Assembly (NCBI GenBank): GCA_949710005.1
Contig: OX453274.1
Location: 3,630,655 to 3,694,654, forward strand
Length of the DNA stretch: 64,000 nucleotides
Direction: 5' to 3'
From: Ricordea florida
Lineage: Eukaryota > Cnidaria > Anthozoa > Corallimorpharia > Ricordeidae
The notes below the pieces were generated by a model, which was given only the letters and a program-made list of their open reading frames with translations, was not told where the DNA came from and did no database searches. Shown here piece by piece: positions 1-12,300 of this stretch. Each line of letters starts with the position of its first letter. The first letter of the stretch is position 1. A program made the position numbers and the translations under genes.

Positions 1-1
1 G

Positions 2-346
2 GCTGTTGCTCCGGGTGTTTGGTTGATGCCAAGTAATATGATTATAAATACTGTAAGTGTGGTTGGGTATAATAATAATCTGAAAATAGCAACAGAAGAT
101 ATGAAATTTGGGGTAAATAATTCAATAAATGTCGAAACAAAAAATGTTGGAATCCCTAATAGTTTAGGAACATCAAAGATTTTATTAAATACTAATCCTC
201 AACCAAGGAATCCTAAATTAAAAAAAAATAACGATGAATCAAAAAATGATGATGAAGTTAATAATAGAGAAACATCTTCTCATCAAAATAATCTTATAAT
301 TTTAATGTTTGCCGGGGGATTATTATCTTGGTTTTTATTTCGTTAA
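2..346 (+). CDS. Polinton-encoded protein, C-terminal part (open at window edge)
   Basis: The frame is open from base 2, so the gene starts outside the window. The visible residues resemble the C-terminal half of the protein at 37198-37983: an APGVWLMPSNMIINT block, a polar Asn/Lys-rich linker, then a short hydrophobic segment ending in FLFR (YLFR in the other copy). The terminal segment looks like a tail anchor. Function unknown; location in the structural block suggests a virion or assembly protein. The next gene follows after about 60 bp containing a TTTAAAGATG motif. Confidence 0.7.
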   Translation, partial: AVAPGVWLMPSNMIINTVSVVGYNNNLKIATEDMKFGVNNSINVETKNVGIPNSLGTSKILLNTNPQPRNPKLKKNNDESKNDDEVNNRETSSHQNNLIILMFAGGLLSWFLFR

Positions 347-373
347 TGTTTTGATTATCCAAGCTAAGGTCAA

Positions 374-383
374 TTTAAAGATG
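374..383 (+). promoter_or_regulatory. TTTAAAG promoter-like motif
   Basis: TTTAAAGATG lies 24 bp before the ATG at 408. It matches the motif and spacing seen before most genes of the complete element, and so supports 408 as the start. Confidence 0.6.
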
Positions 384-407
384 AATTTAATGTAATCAAA
401 ACAAAAA

Positions 408-1040
408 ATGTTCAGTATTACAATGTACGATTCAGAAACTAGAATTTATTTAGATCCGCCGCTGAAAAATCTTCGGGAGATACAGCTCCTGGATTGTAAT
501 ATACAAACCAAAAGATTGATTAATTTCAAGGATCAAGAAAAAATAACTGATAATAATCAGCTCCCAATAATAATACAACCTGGTACATATTCGTTGCGTG
601 ATATTCAATCGATCTTTCTTAAAGATCCGGGAGTGGAAAAAATAACAATCATTGAGACAGACACTGTTGACTATCTTTATTCCAATAAGAACTTCAAAAT
701 AAAACTTACGAGAGGGTTTGCGGTTGGTTTAGGAGTGCCTGAAGTTATAAATCCTGGTAAATTATACCCCATAAATATTCAGATTAAGGAGCCGTTGAGA
801 CTTATGTGTAGTATAGTGGATAATAAATCGTCATATATGAATAACACCAAATATGGTGAACTTGTGAAACTCACACCATCAAACCTACTTGCAAACATAC
901 CCTCAAAGGATTATCCGACAATTCCGGTTCAAAAATATGATAGCTTGATTAACCATTTTGATTTAACTATCTTAGACTCTGAATGGAAAAAACTTGATCT
1001 TAAGGGTTCTCCCATAACTTTTAGTTTAAGATTTAGATAA
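408..1040 (+). CDS. Polinton structural-type protein (candidate minor capsid/jelly-roll)
   Basis: 210 residues, clearly homologous over its full length to the protein at 36311-36946 with one small indel near residue 45-50. It opens with MFSITMYDSETRIYLDPPL and contains a PGTYSLRDIQ turn, a CSIVDNKSSYMNN segment, and ends with LDLKGSPITFSLRFR. The pattern of alternating strands suggests an all-beta protein. I recall similar proteins recurring in invertebrate Polinton elements; assignment as penton/minor capsid is inference. No stop or frameshift, so this copy looks intact although the element is truncated. Confidence 0.7.
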   Translation: MFSITMYDSETRIYLDPPLKNLREIQLLDCNIQTKRLINFKDQEKITDNNQLPIIIQPGTYSLRDIQSIFLKDPGVEKITIIETDTVDYLYSNKNFKIKLTRGFAVGLGVPEVINPGKLYPINIQIKEPLRLMCSIVDNKSSYMNNTKYGELVKLTPSNLLANIPSKDYPTIPVQKYDSLINHFDLTILDSEWKKLDLKGSPITFSLRFR

Positions 1041-1084
1041 ATTGTTGTTATGTAACCATTTATTGGGGTTATATAACATAATTT

Positions 1085-1471
1085 TCAACATTCTTTGCAA
1101 TGATACTTTTGATTATTATGTATACATATTTGTGATCCGCCGCATTCTTTACAAAAACTTTTTTGTTTGTTGTGAAAACATATTTGTGAACCATCACATA
1201 ATATACAGTAAGATTTTCTTTTCCCATGAACGCATATTTGTGATCCCTCACACTCTTTACAAGAATATTTTTTAATTCCATGTTCACAATAATAATAATA
1301 ATTATACATTAAAATAGCTTTTAAAAATAACTTATCAATATCCTCATCTGAAAATTTTCCCAACTCATTAATTAAATCAGCTTTAATCATTTTATGGCGT
1401 CCCTTAATTTTCAACTGCCTTGCAATAAATTTTAGTTGTGGTACATTCAAACTTCGTAATTTTTGATCCAT
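1085..1471 (-). CDS. SAP-like domain plus Cys/His repeat protein (four repeats)
   Basis: 128 residues. An N-terminal helix-loop-helix-like module (about residues 5-45, LNVPQLKFIARQLKIKG) resembles a SAP or similar DNA-binding fold. It is followed by four units of the form CxHx6CxxC separated by (G/E)GSQIC linkers, probably metal-binding. The homologue at 35083-35718 has eight units. Similar GGSQIC-type repeats occur in giant-virus, oomycete and alga proteins (recalled). It faces outward-to-inward next to the element end, as in the complete copy. A CTTTTAAA variant lies 25 bp upstream of the ATG. Confidence 0.7.
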   Translation of the reverse strand: MDQKLRSLNVPQLKFIARQLKIKGRHKMIKADLINELGKFSDEDIDKLFLKAILMYNYYYYCEHGIKKYSCKECEGSQICVHGKRKSYCILCDGSQICFHNKQKSFCKECGGSQICIHNNQKYHCKEC

Positions 1472-1557
1472 TTAGTATTGTATTTCACTAATTTTTCTTT
1501 TAAACCGTAATTATTTTCAATTTTTTCATCGACACCAAACCTACCGTTTTTTTCGCA

Positions 1558-1857
1558 GATAGATTCGCCCTCCGCTCGCGCTGCTCGCTCCGCCTGTCGG
1601 CCCAACTTTGCAGACGGCACAAACGCACTAATTACAAAGATAGATTCGCCCTCCGCTCGCGCAGCTCGCTCCGCCTGTCGGCCCAACTTTGCAGACGGCA
1701 CAAACGCACTAATTACAAAGATAGATTCGCCCTCCGCTCGCGCAGCTCGCTCCGCCTGTCGGCCCAACTTTGCAGACGGCACAAACGCACTAATTACAAA
1801 GATAGATTCGCCCTCCGCTCGCGCAGCTCGCTCCGCCTGTCGGCCCAACTTTGCAGA
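1558..1857. repeat. 81-bp minisatellite, ~3.7 copies
   Basis: Units begin GATAGATTCGCCCTCC at 1558, 1639, 1720 and 1801, an exact 81-bp period, nearly identical and strongly GC-rich against the AT-rich surroundings. Because 81 is divisible by three, a repetitive open frame exists on the minus strand; this is a by-product of the repeat. It may represent an expanded subterminal repeat of the truncated Polinton. Confidence 0.9.
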
Positions 1858-1944
1858 GACTTGACCCTCCCCCAAACCTAAAACGTACTTATAAGCTTTG
1901 CAGAGAGACTTGACCCTCCCCCAAACCTAAAACGTACTTATAAA
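1857..1944. repeat. Direct duplication, 49-bp period, two copies
   Basis: The segment starting TTGACCCTCCCCCAAACC occurs at 1861 and again at 1910. It follows directly on the 81-bp array. Confidence 0.85.
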
Positions 1945-3115
1945 CACGCTTACATAGTAGTCCACATCTGCTGCCCCTTATGGGTAAGTCATCTGAGCGT
2001 AGAATTTACGTGACAAAATGATTTTACTTTAAAATACTAGTAACTTCAGTAAGCTTGTTTGTTCTTGTTCGCATGTTTTCACTGAATTATCCTTCTGGTA
2101 TATTAGTAAACTGCACTTGTAAAAATCTCTGCTGTCCTTTACTATCTGACGGGCTGGATTTCAAACTTGTATCCGTGGTTATAATGTTTATAGTTCCAAG
2201 GACATTCAAGGGCACGTTGCGTTCTCAAACAACGTGCATTGTTAGATTTGGCAACACTTTTTAGCTGCGCGTTTCCGGTTTAGAGCACGTATCAAATACG
2301 CTATAAGCTAGGTAAAACAAGAACACAGATCGAACGTTTGATCAGTTTGACAGATTGAACGTTTGATCGTGTGTGGAACAGGCTCAGCAAGTCATGATCC
2401 CCTCAATACTGGGAATGCTAAATGCTGAAATAATGTACTTATTAGCTGGATATTTTCCTTGTTATCCCATTCTTCATTATGCATGCTGTAGTCGTACTGT
2501 TTCGTCCCTGGAAAACAATAAATGTTTGAAAGAGCATCACCCTCAACAATTCCTCTACAACACACACAATGAAGTATGGGGTTTCATGGAAATCAATTTA
2601 TTACTTATTGACAACCTTGAATCCAGGTTTATTGTTGAATATAGGAGCCTGAGTTCCAGCTAAAATTAATCCGGGAATCTGCTGATACCCTGATCTCCTC
2701 CATCTTAGAGGGGATCCAACATTTTACGACTTTAAAATTTTCTCAAATTGAGGGAGCTTTTCCACCTGTTCCAGCAAGGTCGCGAATATGCTATAAGGCC
2801 TGTACCTTCTTTAATTATATAGTGACTGGTTCCGCGAGTGCCGGGCAATATGAAGCGAATCCTTGGTACTGACTGGCGGCAATATAGGCCCGTATTCCCC
2901 GTTCGGGATTTCCCACTTTCTCACGCAAGACAAAACAAGCAAAACGGCCATAAAATAAGTCCTTTATTGACCAAGCTTGTTCGGTTGCGATGACTGGATA
3001 TTGGCCATGTCGATGTCAATAGAGCTGAGAAAAAGAACTTGGTCAATATGTCGCCATCTCGACTGAACAAGCTTCGTAAGTAACACATTCATAATTTTTT
3101 GTTTTGTTTTCCAAG
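1945..3115. other. Presumed intron or flank upstream of DGAT2-like exon
   Basis: No coding homology seen. It holds one copy of a short palindromic MITE (2464-2585). A segment around 2940-3070 (CGGCCATAAAATAAGTCC, GACCAAGCTTG) is related to the inverted-repeat element at 59089-59605. The 5' exons of the acyltransferase, including its HPHG box, are not here. Confidence 0.5.
2464..2585. mobile_element. Palindromic MITE family A, copy 1 (degraded)
   Basis: Left arm CTTCATTATGCATGCTGTAG and a decayed right arm ending ACAATGAAGTATGGGG. Related copies lie at 9178-9310 and 51911-52031. Confidence 0.6.
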
Positions 3116-5069
3116 CCTTGTTTAGGCCGCCCTTATTCCGTGACTATATCATGTGCAGTGGAATGTGTAACGTTACTCGAAAAAGCTGTGAATACATCCT
3201 CACTGAAAAGGGGCCTGGTAACTCAGTGGTTATTGTGGTGGGCGGAGCAGAGGAAGCGTTTGACGCCCATCCGGGAACTTATACTTTAATCTTGAGGGCG
3301 CGCAAGGGATTTATCAAGCTGGCACTGAGAACTGGGTAAGTGCGTAAATTTAACCCACGGCTTATTATCCTTTCATTTACACTTTTAAGTTATAAGTGTT
3401 CAAATTTTCTACTACTACCATACATGCACAAAACTGAACAACTTTTCTAACGACTGCACACACAACTGTGCTAGTAGAAACTGAATAATTCAACGTAGTT
3501 CACACTGCGGATTAGCATATTCACGAGTTCACGAGCTTATGCAAAATATCTCAAACGTTCTAGTATGTCAACAATGATAAACGTTCTTTAGCTGACAAAT
3601 ATTTCGTCACACATTCCAACAATAAGCTCCAAATCGGAACCTATCATCTCTTGGAAATGAATCAAGATGGTTGCTAGTTAGAGGTTGCTAAGACGGAGTC
3701 ACGATGATGGGAGCGCCACTTAAATTGCGTCAAGATGTTGCAGTACAATTTGCCATCGTTACCTATAATTGTGTTATGAATCGATCTTTTTAGATCTTTG
3801 CGATGACTGCGGGGTGGCGTGAGGCAATGGCGTTACCAAAAATTGCGTCACCAAACTTTACATTTTCTGAGACCATAGGCTGTTGCACTAACTGCATTTT
3901 TTTCTAGTGCTTCCCTTGTTCCCGTGTTCGCCTTCGGTGAGAATGACCTGTTCCTTCAGATCCAAAATCCTCGTGGTTCTCGGTTGAGAAACTTACAAGA
4001 AAAGATCCAGAAAAAGATTGCTTTTGCTCCAGTCCTCTTCTACGGGCGGGGCATCTTTCAGTACACGTTTGGAATTTTACCACACAGAAGACCAGTCAAC
4101 GTGGTTGGTATGTGAAAACAGCAGGGCTGTTTATCTTCTTCCTGTTGTGGACAACTCTGGGGACTAATGTAACGTAGCCCGAGGGGATATTTACATGACA
4201 TCGGGGCGCCTCTCACTCCGGTTCCATCTTGTAGCTCTGTATTCACTCGTTTACATGATACCACCATAAAAAGTCAACACCAAGCTAGTCATATCAGAGC
4301 GAGTTCGCGCCGGATCCAGGTGGTTCTGTATTCATTTACATGAAACCACCAGAAAAGGTCGTGACAGAGTGAACCATACCAGAGCGAGCTCACCCAAATT
4401 TCCTATGCTAGAGCGAAAGTCTCGTTCCGGTACGAAATCTCACACACCTATCATATAAACGAAACATGAACAATCGATTCAGTGTGCATTCGGAAGATGC
4501 AGTCTGAAGGTGGCTCACGAGTAATTTTTGTCAATTTATTTCTCACTTGTATTTATAGTTATCATCTCAACATGGAACAAAATTGAGTATTTATTTTAGT
4601 GTGAAACTGGAGCCAGGGCGAGCTTTCTCGTGTAAACCCCCGTTGAGAGACACCATAATTAGTATTGATTCAGACGTAAAGCCAACACCACCCAAACACA
4701 GGTGCACATCAGTAAGTCGACTTAAATCCGGGAACCCAACCTGTCCCACTCATACACAAAGACCCGCTAAATAATACATGTAGGTTTTGTAAATTTGCTA
4801 GAACATTAAGTTGTCCCGATTTAGTGCTTCTCCTCATTCTTCGTTACAACGCGTTCTTTGCAGAGTTTGAACATTTGTAACATGTTAACTCTGTATGTCT
4901 TCTTTCTTTGACAGTTGGTGCTCCAATTCCAGTGACTAAAGTAGAAAATCCCACCGCTGAACAACTGAACACCCTTCACGCAGCATACGTTGAAAAGCTC
5001 ATGCAATTGTTCGATGACAACAAAACTAAGTACAACGTACCCGAGTCGACAAAGTTGATAATTTACTGA
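3116..5069 (+). CDS. Diacylglycerol/monoacylglycerol O-acyltransferase, DGAT2/MOGAT family (3' exons)
   Basis: Three exons: 3116-3335, 3908-4107 and 4915-5069 (stop TGA 5067-5069), joined in phase at GT..AG introns. Exon one encodes [11 protein letters not shown], then the conserved [17 protein letters not shown] and [10 protein letters not shown] blocks; exon two encodes FAFGENDLF, then [12 protein letters not shown]; exon three encodes the VGAPIPV...NPT block and the [13 protein letters not shown] C terminus. These are hallmarks of ER-membrane acyltransferases that acylate di- or monoacylglycerol. The N-terminal TM region and the HPHG active-site exon are absent from 1-3115, so they lie further left or are lost. 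DGAT2 versus MOGAT cannot be decided from this part. Confidence 0.88.
4108..4914. other. Intron of DGAT2-like gene
   Basis: Begins GTATGTG and ends TTTGACAG. A short ATGAAACCACC/ATGATACCACC-type repeat near 4255 and 4340 is present (GTTTACATGATACCACCA, ATTTACATGAAACCACCA); no coding content recognised. Confidence 0.6.
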
Positions 5070-5280
5070 GTGCGAACTGAATTCACACTAAAGAATTTTG
5101 CCGCTTTCTCATAGGTGTATTTGTACTGCGCTACTTAGGGATCTCTAGCAAAATATAAATTGTTTGGCATGGGGAGCATGCGCAGTTACAACTCTAGTAA
5201 AACGTTTGACACCATTGCTATGTTGCTAGTGTTCTTAATAAATATGGCATTTTACCAATAAAATTGGGGCAATAAAGTTA
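5070..5280 (+). other. Likely 3' UTR of DGAT2-like gene
   Basis: Three AATAAA hexamers occur within about 210 bp of the stop (near 5237, 5257 and 5271), suitable as poly(A) signals. Confidence 0.5.
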
Positions 5281-6152
5281 GGAGAATGAACACTGTGCCT
5301 TGTAAAGTATGTCAGCTCTTTTTGCTCTGTATGTCATGCTCTTAGACTTTAAGAGAAACAGTTTTTAAACACGAACAGTCCCTGGCCATGGACGCGTAAT
5401 TCCTGCCTCCATACTCTTTTGAGCATACTCAGCGCGCAGACACAACTTTTCTCCATACATCTAGAGTTGCAATTTTGTTTTTTCAACGTGAATTTCATGC
5501 GTTATTAGGGTGGCAAATGACTTACAAAGAAGCATATGTTTAAAAAAAATATGGTTGGTAGAATCACTGAAGTATTCCGTTTCCTCGCCTTTTAATTTAC
5601 GGTTTCTGGAACTACTGGTATTCTGCGAAAAGTTGTTTATGCCTGCGGTCTTTGACTTGATGGCGAGCACATAAAGAAAGATCACTGGCCACTGAAGGTA
5701 GGCCATGTGGTAATACTTACTTTATCCTCTTCGTCCCTAGTGGAACATAGGTCCTCAACTAGAGCGCGCCACTTAACCCTATTCTGTGCAGTGCTCTTTG
5801 CCTCATTCCAAGTCAGATGTTTCCCTCCAATTCTGCCATTCTCGTTCGTCGCCAGGTGTGCTGGGGTCTCCCTCTCTTTCGCTTCCCCTGTGGGTTCCAC
5901 TCCAGTGCCCTCTTGACTACATGTCCATCTGGTCTCCTTAAGGTGTGGCCGATCCAGCCCCAAGCTCTTTGTCTTATCTCTTGCTCTATCGGTCGCTTTC
6001 CTGTGGTAATAACAATAACTAAAATGATAACAGTAACAGTAACAATAACGATAATGATGATAATGAGCGTGAAAGAAGAAATGGTATTGTTAAGAGAAGT
6101 TTAATTATTACCACCACTGATAAAACCCTATTCATAAGAAAACTGTATTGCT

Positions 6153-6233
6153 CAACCTCGTTCTCGGGCTATTCCCTTTGAAATTGGGATGCGCCAATCC
6201 CAATTTCAGGGAAAAGCCCTGGGAACGAGGTTG
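6153..6233. repeat. 81-bp hairpin (fold-back repeat)
   Basis: CAACCTCGTTC and its complement GAACGAGGTTG bound an almost complete inverted repeat with a GCGCC-like loop; probably a tiny MITE. Confidence 0.75.
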
Positions 6234-6548
6234 TGTATTACTTGTGATAGTAGAGGAACAATACTTTTTCCAGATTAGGACATACACCCCCACCCCCATA
6301 ACAATAAATTATGTTAAACATAAAAAAACATAACAATAAAAATATTAATACCAGTAATAATGATACTAATAATAATAGTGATAAAAATAATGATATAATA
6401 AAAATAACCATGATAATAATTACAAGTAATGATAAAGTACAATTAATGATAATGATTATATAATAATAAGTAAATACACAAATTGGGGTTTTATCCCTGA
6501 CAGGAAAAACCATTACGAGTTCTTCAAAAACTACCTTCGCGAGAAAAA

Positions 6549-6582
6549 CAGGAGCGAATCACCCCGGGGTGATTCGCTCCTG
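6549..6582. repeat. Perfect 34-bp palindrome
   Basis: Arms of 17 bp (CAGGAGCGAATCACCCC and its complement) meet with no loop. Confidence 0.9.
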
Positions 6583-7336
6583 ATTTAAAGTAATAATGGT
6601 GATAAATCACTCACAGTTATAGCATGTTACTTCACTATAGTCTTAAACCCTTTGCAGTAACCAGCAACAAGAGTTAACGCTGTTTGTCTGACTGAGACTA
6701 AATAGAATAATAATTTTCCGTTTGCTGTCTTTCATCTACTTAACAAACTTACTAACTTGGAGATCGAATAATAAGATCTGACTGCCTTGCCTTTTTACAT
6801 CGAATTTTTCTATAGCCTTCAAATAACCAAAGAACTTACCAAGTCGTTTCTAGTTCCAATTTACTGCCGGAAAAAGTACCATCCCAGACTCCCCTCCCTC
6901 GGAAAACAAGACAAGTTTGTATTTAACCAATCAAAAGGCTTCACGTGTGACCTCGCATGTACTCTATGGAGTTCAAACCGTTTGTAGAATCGTCAAAACT
7001 TTTAAAGCCAGTACTACTTTCGAAACAGGGGAAGTCTCACAAAATACTGCAAAAGTTTCCACTCTGGAGAGCAGATTCGGCAGCCGGATTCACCGGATAC
7101 GTGTGGACGAAAGGTTCATCCGTAAAGAAAAGTCTGCGAGTTTAATGGACTGGGCCTGTGTATTCATCTGCTATATCATGTGTCTAAAACCAACCAATCA
7201 GAAAGTGCGATACTAAAATTCTTACGTCACTTGCAGTACACTTACCTATTACCTTCCTTCTCCAGTTAGCTTTGTTGTGGTTTGGTCTTGCTTTCAGTAG
7301 AGGAGCAGTATTCCAGTGATCAGAAACGCCAAGAAA

Positions 7337-7814
<478 letters not shown>

Positions 7815-8079
7815 TATTGAAATTCTAAAAAAAGATTTTATCAAGATCCGAGGACAATGAATTAGAGCTTACACACACCAGGAATCTTCGTCATACAAGC
7901 GTGGGATTTAACTTGTGTGAAATCCTGCCAAATGTGTTTGTCATATTTAGCTTTTTCTAGGAGGCACGAAGTATGTCGTGTTATATATTACGATTCGTAA
8001 ATGGAACTGTGCTATGCTATGATTTTCTAGTGACGTAGTTCCGTTCTGTTGTCGTCTTGTTCCTTCACTTAGTAGTCGA

Positions 8080-8085
8080 AATAAA
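8080..8085 (+). promoter_or_regulatory. Poly(A) signal AATAAA for RAMP4
   Basis: AATAAA about 265 bp after the RAMP4 stop codon, the first good hexamer downstream. Confidence 0.55.
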
Positions 8086-8860
8086 GTTTATACAGGACTT
8101 ACATTGTAGAAAAACATCAGTGGCCACGGGTTTGACGGAATTATTGAATCACTTCTATACTCGATGGTAACTGTTGGATTTGCCGAAATTTGTCACAAAA
8201 CAGAACTATTTTATGTGAATAAACTGCTATTTAAGTACCACTGTGTTGGTCTGTGGATTCTTAATCTTTCGTTGGATGAATTTTTCAGGGATATTTTTGT
8301 TTATGGTTCAAGTTTGACCTCCAATTCTCAACCAACCAAAATAAATAATTTTCTTGGAAAGCATGGGCACGCTTATTTTCCAACTGCAAATCATATTTGA
8401 CATCTGCTCTTTTGGAAAGAAACTGATCATCAACGAGGAGTTGAAAAGAATTTCAAACGCCATGTGGACATAAACTTGCCCAGTTTTGAATTTAAAATTT
8501 GTTATTTTGTCACAAGGGATGGTCTTGCTCAACCCTTCTATGAATTCTCCTATGGGTTGGGTAATTTTAAACTTTTTAAGTAACATTCATTATTCTAACC
8601 AGTGTGGCATCAAACTAGCTGAATTTACATTTATTAACTGAAAGATACCCTACAGCAGCAGGGGTATTTTGAAAAACAGTCTAAATCTCAACATTGAGTA
8701 TCGGGAGACCAGCATTTGCAATCCTGTGAATTTTGAAGACAATTTCTCAACTTGAAAGCTCTTTCAGCCATTAGTGTTTGTGAACATATTGGAATAACCA
8801 TCCCATATACCCCAAAAGGCTTAAGGTCATAAGGTGGTATGCCTTCAAACATGTATTTAA
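8086..8860. other. Intergenic, nothing recognised
   Basis: AT-rich DNA without recognisable coding, RNA or repeat structure apart from chance ORFs. Confidence 0.5.
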
Positions 8861-9085
8861 TAGGGAGCTTAAGCACACGCGTTTTTGAGACGCGGACGGC
8901 AACCAGAAGAGAACATTACGCGTGCCAGGACAGTGGTGTCTCCCAGATTTTTATAGTGATCATCTCTAATGGAGAAAATATACTAATCAATGTAAATGTA
9001 GTTGTGTGAAGACAAGCTAAAAAGGAAAACAGCTCACTTCCGGTTGCCGTCCGCGTCTCAAAAACGTGCGTGCTTAAGCTCCCTA
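8861..9085. mobile_element. MITE with ~44-bp terminal inverted repeats
   Basis: Starts TAGGGAGCTTAAGCACACGC and ends with its near-complement GTGCGTGCTTAAGCTCCCTA. The arms continue through GACGCGGACGGCAACC and its complement. The ~225-bp element has no coding capacity. Confidence 0.85.
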
Positions 9086-9177
9086 TTTATTTGCAGCTGG
9101 AGTTGACTTGATTGAGCCAGCATTCTGCCTTTGTGAAGAGAGTAATGTTGACCTTAAATCAAGGCAGGGCAAGATTT

Positions 9178-9310
9178 CCGCACAGGTCCCTACTTGATTA
9201 TGCATGCTGTAGCCGTACGGTTTTGTTCTCAGAAAACAAGAAATGTTTGCACGCGCACTTCCCAAGACAATTCAACTACAGCATGCATAATGAAGTAGGG
9301 ACCGGTGCGG
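9178..9310. mobile_element. Palindromic MITE family A, copy 2 (best preserved)
   Basis: Left arm CCGCACAGGTCCCTACTTG..ATTATGCATGCTGTAG; right arm CTACAGCATGCATAATG..AAGTAGGGACC..GCGG. About 133 bp overall with a ~55-bp centre. Confidence 0.85.
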
Positions 9311-12300
9311 AAATCATTCCCAAGGCAGTTCATGTTCTGCCAACAAAAACCAAAAGTTAAAATACAATTTACTCCAATTACATACAGGTTAGGCAACATG
9401 CCTGCAAATGCAGCAGTACTAGTTCACCACTGGACCACCATACAAAATTAACAGGTTTGATGTAAAACACAGAACCATTGAAATTTGATTGCATAACTCA
9501 TAAAGAACGAAGCTGAATACAAACAGTCTGGAACTAAGTATCCTGTGAGGAGCAGATGCATTTTTCGGCTTGTTTCAACTGCCGAGAAAGGAGGAAAAGA
9601 AGCGACGACCAGAAATATGTCTGCTGTTTGCAGGCCAGGAACTAACCAGGTATTAGAAAATTTAAAGCAAATATAAACTAGAGGTTTGCAGATTTCTCCT
9701 AAAATAATAGCAAATGAATAATTCTGAAGGCTAATTCTCTTCCATCAAAATAAATACCATTTTGAATTCAAGGCTTTTACGCACATACATTTTTTCTACT
9801 TGTCTCATCTCAAAATACCTCCAACCAGAGGGGATGAACTTGCATTTATTCTAAACAAAAGAAAACTATATCAATGTGAACTGAAATGTCACATCAAGTG
9901 GTATTCTATCTTGCTTACACAATAAGCCACAACCATGGAGTAGCAAACCATACCACTAAAGCAAGCTCAACTTGAATACTTCTTTAGCCTGCTGTTAATA
10001 ACCATTATGAATCAGACAAATGTTCCATGAGTTGACTATCAACATGGTACACATGTATTCCTTGACTTTGCACCAAGAAACCCATGTTAAAATGACAAAT
10101 GAACTTTGCAATGCAATATTTGCAGTGGCCTTGAAATCCAACAGTGCACTTATTAAACATTTCACTCCCAAAATCCGAGTACCAGTACTTCTTCTTAGTT
10201 TCTCTGCAGAGCTGTAAGGAGTACTGCCTAGGAAATGTTGCAGCAAGCACTTTAAACAACTTTGAGATGGATGGATAATGCAAAGCAGAAATTACCCATT
10301 CCAGTCTTGTTTGGTTTTACTGGCCCCTGCAGCCAAGTACTAAAATGTAATCACACATTGTTCCATCATCTTCAATGTCCTGTTCTTGTTTCCTGCAAGC
10401 TACTATCAGTAAATGATGGAGGAAATGCGAGAGAATATTACGTAAGGCATTTCTCACAGTATGATCCTGTATTGTACTCAAATCTGCCAAACCTTTTGCC
10501 ATCAATTGTTATTGTCTTGAAAACTACTCTAACTGTTAAAAGGTTTACAATACATTATTTGCATTAGGCTGTACATTTTATTGCTGCCCATGGTTTCACT
10601 TGTTAACAGCATTCACTGTACTTAACACAGCCAAGTCATGCTAGTGCAATGAATTTTACCTTACTTAACTTGAGGTAAACAAAAAACTTGAGGTTACAGA
10701 CTCTTTAATTACCAATTATTTGTGAAAGGCAAAGTGATTATCGGTGAATACTCACTGATAATCACCGAGCCCAAGGCAAATAATTGTTTTAGTACAAATA
10801 CACAGGTGATTATTTCAAAAAAAGAAAAGAAAGAGCATTGTACAACACCAAAAAAAATTATTTCACCAAAAACGTGCGAATGACTGGCAGCCATTTTGTT
10901 CGTCAAGAGGATTATCAGCTAATCCGAGATAGCGAACCAATCAAAGCACGCAATTTTGTATAATCACCTGAACTACACTTATTTATACTAACATCAATTA
11001 TTCACTTGTTCCCATTGATAACAAAAAACAAACGAAAATGGATGTTCCAAACTGCACTGTCAATATCAAACCAGTTTGCAAGCATCATAACTAAGATACA
11101 GCAACTCAAGGTGTAGGTCCAAATGTACTGCAATGAGAACTGCAATAATTTCTGCAAAGATGGTACAACTCAGTGAATTTGAATGCAACATCTGCAGTTG
11201 TTTATTAAAGGTTCTTTTCAACTGATCACAAATTTCCAAAAAAAATAGCATGACATAGCTCTCTTAACCTTTAATTAGTGGTCATATTAACTTTAGGTCC
11301 ACAATAATTTTTAAGACAAGGTTTATGTAAGTGCAACTCTTCTAGATAGCAGATACAGTAAACCTTCAAGTTTGTTATCTACAAATGAGATGTATGAGCA
11401 ACTTTTGTAAGTACCATTACTACTCAAATGAAACCCAGTAACTGTAAGAAATCTGTCCCCAAGGAGATCAGTGTGTATCTTCTACTTACATCAACCACAA
11501 AAATACTGGACCAAAACTCTATGGCAAGCAACTTGCCCATAAACAACTTAAAGTGTGCCAGATGGGTAGGCAACTGAGAGAAAATTCCACAGCATGATTG
11601 TATATACATTCATTTGATCACATTTCTCTCCAAATGCATACACCCCCCATAAAAAGGCTACAGGTACTTGTCATATGCTGACCCATTCTGGTTTATTTAT
11701 AAAGGTTATCTTCATTTTACAGTCACTTTGAAAAGGTTTAAACGCATTGTGCTACACTATCTGGCATTTGACAAGAAATTGACACTGATCCCCAAGGGAA
11801 TCTTACAGTGCTACAAACTCAACCAGGGCCATCCAACATTAATCAGCCAATCACTGGTCACATCTACAACAAAGGCGTCTGACTTCAATAGTTTGTTAGC
11901 CAATCAAAAACCAGTCACAACAAAGAAGTCTGACTTCAGTAGTTCATTAGCCAATCAAAAACGAGAACTGTTGCTGTAAGTTTCAAACTGTTTGTGGCCC
12001 GAGTTAAGTTCGCTGCACTGTAAGACATACTTTAAACCTTAAAAGAAAATGAAGAATGGTGAAAAGGCTAATGGAAGAATAAAAAAACCCAGTTGGACAG
12101 AAAAAGTAAGACAAACAACTGAAAAAGCTATTTTCCTGGGGAAAATTCACCCCACATGTCCGCAATACTGCACTCACAGTAAAGAATAATTTTTCATACC
12201 CTTACTATGGTGAAGTTAGCAGTGTTTTAAGTTGCAAATCAACACCTTGGTAGTAATTTAAACTCCTATATCTTCAAATTAAAGTTATATAATTAAGTTA

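Larger units (their letters stand above)
1..1560 (-). mobile_element. Truncated Polinton/Maverick copy (end fragment)
   Basis: Three ORFs here match the left end of the complete Polinton at 34874-49999, but in inverted order: the tail of a TM-ended protein (+), a ~210-residue structural-type protein (+) and a SAP-like/Cys-His repeat protein (-). The small gene found at 35741-36273 in the complete element is missing. Beyond 1471 only a weak resemblance to the other element's TIR is visible, and an 81-bp minisatellite begins at 1558, so the outer end cannot be fixed. The inner part lies left of the window. It sits upstream of DGAT2-like exons and may be intronic there. Confidence 0.75.
5281..7336. 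other. Intergenic, repeat-bearing
   Basis: Between the acyltransferase and RAMP4 genes. Contains a hairpin (6153-6233), simple AT-rich ATA/ATG runs (about 6010-6470) and a perfect 34-bp palindrome (6549-6582). No conserved coding segment recognised. The RAMP4 promoter must lie in its last part. Confidence 0.5.

Noticed and set aside
1447..1875. 142-codon repetitive ORF on the minus strand
   Set aside because: It is the in-frame read-through of the 81-bp minisatellite; no homology and no start context.
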